From positions 3,296,001 to 3,360,000 of the forward strand of contig NC_053043.1 in NCBI RefSeq assembly GCF_003473485.1: DNA of 64,000 nt, given 5' to 3'. Of the stretch, positions 56,201 to 64,000 are shown in pieces (the first letter of the stretch is position 1; each line of letters starts with the position of its first letter). The notes below the pieces were generated by a model. The model saw only the letters and a program-made list of their open reading frames with translations, made no database searches and was not told where the DNA came from. The DNA is from Medicago truncatula (taxonomy: Eukaryota; Streptophyta; Magnoliopsida; Fabales; Fabaceae). The position numbers and the translations under genes are program-made.

Positions 56201-59200
56201 GGAAATGCTAAGTTTCATGGAGCCATCATGATAGGGTCGAGTAACTTAGCACCACTACAAGCATGTTTTCAACCAAATCGAGGATTTAAATTAAAGAAAC
56301 TGTTTTTCTATTTAACCCAACACATGCACTTCATGAGAATTCGCTCTATATCTTGGCAAATTCTATGGTACACTTAAAACATTTCAATGTACTGTTGCAC
56401 CAAATCTTTAAGTTAATAATTAAAAATTATTTGTATTTTTTATCATTTATAATTATAATAACTAAATCTATTTATCATGACTCGTTAGAAAAAGTGTCTA
56501 TTGAATTAGAGAGTCACGATAAATTTTAAAAAATTACATGAAAAACACAACTAAACTTATTAATTCGGGGCTAAAAATAAAATACAATTAAACCATAGTT
56601 GAAAAACATAGAATAGATTCAACTAAAAAAAAATCAGGGGACTGGCCCAAGTCGTTGGTCAATCCAAAAAACCAAATAGTCTAGCCGATATAATGTTGGT
56701 CAGAATAAAATATAAAAAAATGGGGTAAGAAAACGATTTTTTTTTTCTTTGCAAAAAAAGTTTTTTCTTTCTTTCTCTTTCCATACATTTATCATCAATT
56801 AAGATTCGAACTTTATTGGTTGTAAGAAAACGATTTAAAGTTTTGATTTTGTCAAAAGAAAAACATAATAATGAATAAGAAAATATAATTAATATTTGTT
56901 ATACAGACAAAAATATGTACATCTGCAAAGATGATGTATAATTGACTATATATTTTTTTTCTTTTCTGGTGAAAATATATAGTTGACTACTTTAACCTAT
57001 CATTATTTCCTTAAAAAAAACCTATCATAATTATTTTTTATATTATAAAATATATAGTTAGTTATTTATTTACTCTAATATCTATATATAATTTACCTAT
57101 TTAATTTCATAATCTTTCAGGAATATGGTTTGAATCCTCATAAATTGGGTCAACCTTGATTCGTTAGCTTAATATATTTTCTTATGCGTTTTATTTGATA
57201 TTATAAAGTTTACAAAAAATGGTCCATAAAAGCATTAAATCATTAAATTTTAAATCGAATTATATAAAAGTTTTTTTTTGAAAGAAAATTATATAAAAGT
57301 TATATGCAAAGATATTAACAAAAACATAATTAAAAAGTTAATAAAAAGTTCGCAATAAAATTATTGGCATCATGTGTTACATGAACATGCATCACACATG
57401 CACGAAATTTAGTTTAGAAAATTTGACCTGTCGTAGTTCTAAGCATCCTTTTCTTGTTGAAACGATCTTCTCAAGTAGCTTCCTAGAAAAAGTTCTAGCT
57501 TCCTCAAGTTCATATTCTCCACTGAACATTAGGTTTGAGGCTCTAAACACGTGAAGCATTGCACTTGTGAATTGCTTATAATCTTTCTCAATTTCAGCTC
57601 GAATTTCATCATCATTTAGAAACCAACAAAACCGTACTGCATGTACATCAATTTTTTTCTAGTAAGCTACTAAACTATTATTGTATAAACTTTTTCAATG
57701 GCAACAATATCACCATAATAATAAATAATAGCACCAATAAAATTAAGATCATACATGGTGATACTTTAAATCCATGTGTCCTAAGGAGCTCAAATGCCAG
57801 ACTATCTTTCTGAAGCTGCAAAGCATTCATATTTGAATTTTGCTCCTTATTATATTTCCTACAATTAATTCAATACAATCAATAAACAGCTGCAATTTTA
57901 TTATTTACAGATGTAATTTGATATCAAACTTTTTTAGAGGTAATTTTATTTCAAACTACTAAGTTTATTTATTATGTACCTGTGCTTTTGAAATAAAATA
58001 AAAACAACAGGAAATAAATTGAGTATACAAAGTTAAACCATTATGTGATGATTAAAATTTATTTTAGATGCACACATAAAAACGAGTTAAAAAATGCAAT
58101 GTGAAGATATCCAAGTTTGAGTGAAATAGTTTTAAATATTTAAATTTAAGAGTTAAAGTAAATATTGACAGACACTCTTCAATTTTTGTACCCTCATTTG
58201 ACTCATGTGTAGCAAATCATACAACAACAACCAAGCCTAATCCCATTAAATGGGGTCGGCTAAGATAAAAAGAGGTGCAACACAAGGACTTCCTAGGAGG
58301 TCACCCATCCTAGTACTACTCTCGTCCAAGCACGCTTAACTGCGGAGTTCTGATGGGATCCGGTGCATTAGCGCTGGTATGACCGCACCTTGTGTGTCAT
58401 GTCGAGTTATGTGGGGTTGGGTTGGATGGATGTCCCAAAAAGGGATCCAAGGTGGATTCTTATTATTTTTAGTAAAATAATGAATTTTATATAATTAAAA
58501 AGGCAAATGTTAACTTAAGCCCTCAAGGGCATATGTTAAGAAATTCCTTATAGAAATATATTAATCAAAAGTCGTGCATTTGATTTTTTAGAGTTTCGTA
58601 TTTGATGTAGCACAATTTGTTTCTACGATAGGAATGGTAGTAGATGCACATCTACTTGAATCTGAGATTTTTTAGCTTCACAAATTCACAACAAGGTGGA
58701 TGGTAAACACATGTCTATCACTGCAAAAGCTAGACCAAACACAATAGTAGTTTAATTTTTAACTTCTAGGCAATTTTGGTTTCAGATTCAAATCTAACGA
58801 TTTTTCAATCCACAACATCATGCAAAAGGTATAAAAGATCTAAACCTGACAATAAACTACAAAATTGTGCGTTAGCATTCTAATTTCAAACCTTAGTTTA
58901 ACTATTCTACAGGTACATCCACTGAAAAATCGTTTGATATGTAAACAAGTCGATATAGTTAGATTTGCACATATCTAATGATTGTTCAGCCGGTGTACCA
59001 AATGCAGCTGTTGTTATAGATGATCCAATTGCACTTGCTATTTGGCCCTAATTAAATTTCATTTGTATAGAATAGATTCTCATGTTGACATGGGTTTTAC
59101 CTATAAACTTGTGCCAAAAATACTTCAATCTCTCCCACAAAGTACTCTCCCAATCCAAACTTCTGTAGTTGGTTAGCAATGCAGAGTTTAATATGATCTT

Positions 59201-60376
59201 CGTCCATTGGATATGCTTGTGGAACTGCAGGATATAGAAAGTATCAATTAACCAACAAGAAGAATACCTACTTTTGAACATTTTGATTTACATCTTAATA
59301 AGATATATATATATATATATATAATATGCTTTTATATATGAAAACCTGCTTTTGGGCATCTTTGTGCCAAGGATTGTAAATAGTCGAGGCATTCTTGAGT
59401 TCCATAAGCCATGAATGCTTTTGCAGTGGCAGAGGGAGATTGGAACAATGAACCATCTGCACTCAAATTCTTACATATATCTTTTTCATTAACATATGAT
59501 GGAGGCAAAGCTTCAAGGTATGACATTAATGGAGGGTACCAATCAAAATCCCCAACAACTTCCTCCCTACACATGCAATGAAATTGTTTTATGTAATGCA
59601 TTAAATAAATGTAAGTATACTTTCCCTCAAAAAAATAAAATAAAGTATAAGTATATATACTTGTTAAGAAAACTTTTCCGACGGTTAGCAATGTAGGACA
59701 TGGTGTCCCTTGATGACTTTGTGAAGAGCACATCTAAACCCATGATTTCATCAGCAAGTTCAATCATAGCAGGAAGAACAATAGCTAACCAACGAGGGCA
59801 ATCGTCTTTCACTTCATTCAGCAGCTTATCAGCATTTGCATGTATAAATGAACGTCCTACAAATTCAATAAATCATAACCATGTTAATAAAAAAAAGTGA
59901 GCTTAGCTCAGTTGGTATAAATATTGCATATTATATGAGTGTGTCGAAATATTTTTTATTTAGGGTTCTGACCATAAAAGACTTTCTTTATGCCTAAACA
60001 CTGTATATTTATTTTTGTTGCCATACAAATACGTCGAAACTTCTTGTATTAGAAAAACATTGAACTCACCTTTATCTACCATTGATTTGCCAGTGTTCCA
60101 CTTTATGAGTGCAACCATTGAAACAATTGTTGGTGGAAGGCATTCAATTGTGTCACTCTCTCCCCAATACCCTTGAGGTTTCTGATTGTTGAGCAACCAA
60201 TCTAAATAATTATTGAACATAGGTTGTGAAGGATATTTTGAATGAGGTATCATTGCTAACCATGCAGTATCGTAAGTAGAAGGGAATACAAAATTATAGA
60301 GATCAAAATTCGATGAGAATATATTTTTCTTTATCTTTCGAACCCTACGCTCAATGCATGATAAGGGAAGTTCCAT
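53205..60376 (-). CDS. Class I terpene synthase, geranyllinalool synthase type (TPS-e/f)
   Basis: Twelve minus-strand exons: 60376-60070, 59856-59661, 59566-59346, 59224-59101, 57858-57755, 57636-57428, 55613-55498, 55173-55075, 54970-54755, 54224-54089, 53974-53729 and 53651-53205. They total 2421 nt, 806 residues, with all phases consistent. The ionisation motif DDFFD lies at about 510-514 and the NSE/DTE motif (NDVESYQKE) at about 652-660. The class II DxDD is absent. Further markers are YDTAWLAMIP near the start, SLFQSPSATA, WFLNDDEIR and FGREKTTYCYFA. These agree closely with Arabidopsis TPS04, (E,E)-geranyllinalool synthase, which converts GGPP to the precursor of the volatile homoterpene TMTT. 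The protein begins MELPLSCIERRVRKI with no obvious plastid transit peptide, as in TPS04. A TATAAATA lies at 60456-60449. The introns hold a MITE, a 5S-derived retrocopy and a SINE fragment. Product specificity is inferred. Confidence 0.93.
55976..56096. mobile_element. Hairpin MITE in terpene synthase intron 6
   Basis: The arms at 55976-56014 and 56058-56096 pair over 39 bp with two mismatches (AGTGTGTTTGGATGGGGGAA against TTTCCCCATCCAAACACGCT), and pairing continues inward, so almost the whole 121-bp element folds on itself. CTAA occurs on both flanks. The TGTTTGGATGGGG terminus is typical of plant MITEs. The transcript of the host intron would carry a long stem. Confidence 0.85.
58232..58390 (-). 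mobile_element. 5S rRNA / RTE-LINE-tail chimeric retrocopy (candidate 5S-derived SINE)
   Basis: On the minus strand a nearly complete 5S rRNA (58390-58272) is followed, after its T run, directly by AGCCGACCCCATTTAATGGG and then ATTAGGCTTGGTTGTTGTTG. That last part matches the tail of the RTE LINE fragment at 16015 (CCCACTTTGTGGGATAAGGC, then TTGGTTATTGATG). A Pol III head joined to a LINE tail is the build of a SINE (SINE3 class if the head is 5S), or it is a one-off template-switch product. I see no clean target-site duplication. A Cassandra-type TRIM element, whose LTR also carries 5S, is an alternative; its usual flanking LTR and primer site were not seen. It lies in intron 4 of the terpene synthase, in the same orientation. 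Confidence 0.65.
58272..58390 (-). rRNA. 5S rRNA-like sequence (about 119 nt), probably a retro-pseudogene
   Basis: It begins AGGTGCGGTCATACCAGCGC and includes the internal Pol III promoter parts: A box AGTTAAGCGTGCTTG, intermediate element and C box AGGATGGGTGACC. It ends GTGTTGCACCTC, then T5. From memory of the plant 5S consensus only a handful of bases differ. Several of these are C-to-T or G-to-A changes typical of methylated DNA decay. It is a single copy outside a tandem 5S array, within an intron, so it is unlikely to be a normal rRNA gene, though its promoter looks intact. Confidence 0.85.
59897..59947 (+). mobile_element. SINE fragment (5' part) in terpene synthase intron 1
   Basis: GTGAGCTTAGCTCAGTTGGT and the following 'ata..ttgcatattatat' match the A-box end of the SINE at 12025-12165. 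The B box and tail are missing or too diverged to see. Confidence 0.65.
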
Positions 60377-60448
60377 AGGAAATATTTAAGCAAGGTTGGA
60401 TATACAAAAATAAAGTTTTGCTTGCTAATCTTTAATTATTATGACATG

Positions 60449-60456
60449 TATTTATA
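60449..60456 (-). promoter_or_regulatory. TATA box of the terpene synthase gene
   Basis: TATAAATA on the minus strand, 72 bp upstream of the start codon at 60376. Implies a leader of about 40-45 nt. Confidence 0.6.
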
Positions 60457-61812
60457 ATGTTTGTTTGCATGAGTTTTTTCGTCTGTGTGTTGTACGTTGG
60501 CATTGGTCAATCAATATTATACAGCAGAAAGTGTTCACACATAATATGTATGATTGGTTTATACTGTGGCCCCGCAAATATAATTTGAATTTGATGAGTC
60601 CAACACATAATTAGTCCTTTTTGCTTTATTTGTTTTGCTCAATTTATTGTCCGAGAAAATAGACAAGACATAATGATAGATTAGTGAAGTTCATTTTAAC
60701 AAGTGAACTATGAACCCTTTTCATATTATAGACTCTCCTCTCAAATTATATATAAAAAAAAATTGTGTAAATTCCAAGCAATATTTTATATAAAATTTAT
60801 GATATGAATTAAAATTATAAATATAGATATATGTGAATTTCAAATATAATTAACTTAGCAAACTATATTTATCATTTTCAATGAAAACAATTATATAACA
60901 AATATAATACAAAAATTATATTTTTTTAATAACACTGTCTCATGTCTATTTCATTATGGTCTAATGTGTATTTATATAATGATGTTGTTTTGGGCCTCAA
61001 TTATCTTAGATATCAAATATCTTTAACTTGGTCCTCAATTATCTCTAAATAATATACAATATACTAATAATTTATACAATATTCTAATAAAGATAATTTA
61101 TCATCTATAGGATTTAGAAAGTTAACTAAATTGTTCATTCAAATGAGAGAGCTATATCTAAGGCTTGACATGGCTTAAAAAATGAGTTTTTCTTACCTAA
61201 TTATTGATGATTTGAAGGTGTTTGTTGATATGATTACTAACAATTATTATTTATATTTGGCTTAAAGTGGTGGATATAAAAAAAAAAATCCATCAATTTT
61301 TTTTTTTGAAAGCTGGTGGATATCAAATTTTATATAACTTTTATCTAACAAACTCCAATGAAAATTTAGTTCTGAACATAAGTATTTCCCGACGGTCTTT
61401 AATCAAAGAACTAAAACAGAATTCGTAATAAAAAATCTGCGTATATACCTTGTAATTTTTTTTTTGGAAGAAACATACCTTGTACTATTTTTTTTTTTTT
61501 TAAAGAACCTTGTACTATGTTGTTTCTTGTCAAATCAATTTTTAATAATTCCGTGCAAAAAAAATATAATAATTTCGTGGACAAAATAGAATTTGCCTTC
61601 GAAATGAAATTGGTCGTCGTATTGGGATCAAGGATTGAGAGATATCGTCGTCCGAATTAAATTAGAAATTGAATATGTAACCACAAATATCTCTTTCCTT
61701 AAAGAAAACGCACACAATGTTTCTTGCGTTTCTATGAAAATTTCGACAACAAAGTGGGGTAAAGTTTTTTTCTTTTTTCTTTTTAAGGAAAAGTGGGTTA
61801 TAGTTAATAGGC
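60457..61812. other. Upstream intergenic region of the terpene synthase
   Basis: AT-rich, no gene. If the synthase is inducible, its upstream regulatory sites would lie here; I see no motif strong enough to name. Confidence 0.45.
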
Positions 61813-61822
61813 CCAATAGCCC

Positions 61823-62538
61823 GTGGCGGAGCCACGTTGTACTCAGGGGATGCACATGCATACCCTCAACTCTTGCAATCTATACCAATTTTTTAATGTT
61901 TTGTTATTTTGAACCTCCTCAAAATTAACTCTTGCACCTTATTATTGACTATTGCACCAACTCTGTTTCTTCTCTTAAATTAAATCTACATAAAAACTAT
62001 AAAGTCTAACTCAACATAGATTTTATATGATGGTAGCATATTACAAGGATGGAATACTTAAAAATTTACATAAAATGGCTTTATAAGGAATGGAACCCAT
62101 TGCGGCGAGGCATATAATCACAAACTTGGCAGCGGAGCCAAAATCATGCAAATTAATATATAATTTGTAGATTATTTAGTTTTTCTTTTTTCAGTTCTAA
62201 AGGATCAAAATTGATTTTTTTTAAGGTGTATAATTGATTCTGACATTTTTTGTTGTTGTTGAGTAGAAATGATCTTGTCTTCATAATTGATTTTACTTGA
62301 AGTTGGGAATTGCAGCTTTTGATTCTATAATTGATTTTCACACACAAATTTATGTTTCAACTTACTTTTACATAAAATTGTCAAAACATAAATTATTTTT
62401 GTGACAATTATTTTTAACCAAAATTAATTCTACGGATTCAATTCTAGCTATCAATTACTTTTAACCAAATTTTTTGTGACACTATTATAACTTGCTAAAA
62501 CACTCCCACATAAAAACTAGTGGATGTATTCTAGCAAA

Positions 62539-62575
<37 letters not shown>

Positions 62576-62905
62576 AACACACTATAGGAATGACGGACAC
62601 CAGTGTGTTCGTCAATCCCTTTTTCTATCGCGCTTAATTATATAGATATCAATAAGATTAAAATAGTTTTTTTAGTGTGTTCGTCATTTTCTATTGAATT
62701 GTACAAAATAGAAGATATCGTTTATATTTTAGCAGGGTTGGTTCCTACAATATTTTAAATAATAATATAAAAAGGATAAAATAGTTTAAATGAACGGTAA
62801 AAATGAAATTTTTTTTCTTTTACATATAGGTATAAGATAATTATAATTATTTATTAAAATTCAAAAGTTCGAACCCCCTAACCTAGGGTCCTGGCAACGC
62901 CACTG
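61823..62905. mobile_element. Non-autonomous TIR DNA transposon with 10-bp target-site duplication
   Basis: CCAATAGCCC occurs at 61813-61822 and 62906-62915, bracketing the element exactly. Inside, GTGGCGGAGCCACG at the left faces, in reverse complement, CAGTGGCGTTGCCAGG at the right, giving short imperfect inverted termini. The 1.08-kb interior is AT-rich with no transposase frame and contains a third GCAGCGGAGCCA near 62111. A 9-10 bp duplication suits Mutator-like elements, 8 bp would suit hAT; class left open. Confidence 0.7.
62543..62569. repeat. (AT)13 microsatellite
   Basis: Uninterrupted AT repeat of about 27 bp inside the DNA element at 61823-62905. Confidence 0.9.
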
Positions 62906-62915
62906 CCAATAGCCC

Positions 62916-64000
62916 CAACAATTTTTAAGGTTATCAACAAGAAAATTGCTCTTTCAATTTAAAATTTGCTCTCCCGTAGAGACGCTTTGATCAATTCTGC
63001 AGTTAATTGTCGCTCTATCACTAGTGGTAGTTAACTTTCGTTTTTGTAAGTTAGGTAGACAGTGGAAATTGATATGTATAGACACCTATAACTTAGAACC
63101 ACAATACCATAACTAACGCAACATATGAAACTCGAATACTCCAAAACGAAGACGTATTCGTATCAGATATCGATACTCTGCATATACTCACAAATACGTA
63201 CCCATAGAGTGTCAAAGTTAATTATTTTAATTTAAACTATATATTTTATCGGATATTTATAAAAAAAAAAAAACTCGACAGATACACTTATACTTATAAG
63301 ATATTTCACAAAGACGTATCTTGAAAAAAAAAAATGAAGAGTCAAAAAGTGAGACTATGTTGTGAAAATTTAATGGAAATGTATATGATTCAATTTAAGA
63401 TATGAATCATTATAATTGTTTTTCGATTAACCAGTTAAAAATTATGTTTTTGGTAGATGAAAGTAACGAGGGAGAAGAGATTCGATCAATCAACATTAAA
63501 CAAACTTTGTTTTGAGTTCTTTTATTCATACATTTGTTGATATCCTAACATATGAATGAAAATTGGATATGATTTATACGAAAACTTCACAATTTTATTT
63601 TGATCATGTGTTATTTTTTGTAAATTGGGACTTTTATGATTATATAGTATTGAAAAGTAATCAATGCTTTTTTTTTTTTCCAAGTATTTTACATGCATAT
63701 AAATTTTAGCATAAATATTTTCTTTACATATCTTAGTTGTATCATATCCTGAATTTTAATATTTTCGCGTATCCACATACCCGTATCGTACCGTACCCGC
63801 ACTCGTACTACATATTCGGGCTTCATACAATAAATTCGACAACAGTCACTCATAAGTAACATAATTACATAATCATTCATAACTCAATAACATTACATCA
63901 GTTTGACATTACATTAACAATACGTGGATGATTGAAATTCAACAAAAGTGGAGAATTACAAGTTTTTGACAATATATTGCACAACAATACATAAAGAAAC
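62916..64000. other. Intergenic DNA with retroelement-like phrases
   Basis: No gene. Segments at 63120-63310 and 63760-63835 contain clustered 'cgtatc', 'gatac' and 'tacccgta' words (for example CCGTATCGTACCGTACCCGC), typical of old plant transposon remnants and related to the block at 39290-39890. Confidence 0.4.

Noticed and set aside
58272..58390. Regular functional 5S rRNA gene
   Set aside because: Plant 5S genes are in tandem arrays. This is a single copy in an intron, with decay-type substitutions and a fused LINE-like tail.

Overview
The window is nuclear DNA from a flowering plant. The genes have many exons and AT-rich introns with GT..AG borders, and there are angiosperm SINEs, MITEs and RTE LINE fragments plus a eukaryotic tRNA gene. 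The protein families and repeats suggest a legume, most likely a Medicago-type genome. The species is an inference, because no species-diagnostic marker was identified. All coordinates were worked out by hand from splice signals and reading-frame continuity.

Layout. 1-10.3 kb: mostly intergenic, with a kelch-repeat protein gene (2223-3332, minus), a Copia fragment and a small DNA-element remnant. 10.3-11.0 kb: a small plant-specific gene (100 aa) behind a long (TC)n tract. 11.8-16.9 kb: a GID8-type LisH/CTLH/CRA gene (minus, 225 aa), whose introns hold a SINE with a perfect target-site duplication, LTR-like repeats, a G18 tract and an RTE LINE 3' end. 17-21 kb: degenerate RTE reverse transcriptase and a Stowaway-like element. 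21.5-31.5 kb: a 12-exon SNF2-RING helicase gene (plus, 1303 aa; EDA16/CHR28/FRG type). 31.5-42 kb: repeat-rich, with foldback MITEs, a tRNA-Gln(CUG) gene, a 1.58-kb PIF/Harbinger-like element with a nested SINE piece, and a second complete SINE. 42.2-52.7 kb: two tandem serine carboxypeptidase-like genes (plus, 468 and 480 aa, ten exons each). 53.2-60.4 kb: a 12-exon class I terpene synthase of the geranyllinalool synthase type (minus, 806 aa). 60.4-64 kb: intergenic, with a TIR element flanked by a 10-bp duplication.

The six models are complete and in frame; in the five multi-exon ones every exon phase agrees. The order GID8 - SNF2/RING - SCPL - geranyllinalool synthase matches, as I recall it, Arabidopsis At1g61150 - At1g61140 - At1g61130 - At1g61120. 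The core therefore looks like an old conserved block, with the carboxypeptidase gene duplicated here. GID8 (protein turnover), the SNF2-RING protein (chromatin), the SCPLs (secretory or vacuolar hydrolases or acyltransferases) and the synthase (volatile homoterpene precursor) have no obvious single pathway in common.

The most unusual item is a well-preserved 5S rRNA copy joined to an RTE-LINE-type 3' tail in an intron of the terpene synthase gene. It looks like a 5S-derived SINE or a 5S/LINE template-switch retrocopy. Next is a 158-bp near-perfect palindrome built around two 41-bp repeats in an intron of the second SCPL gene.
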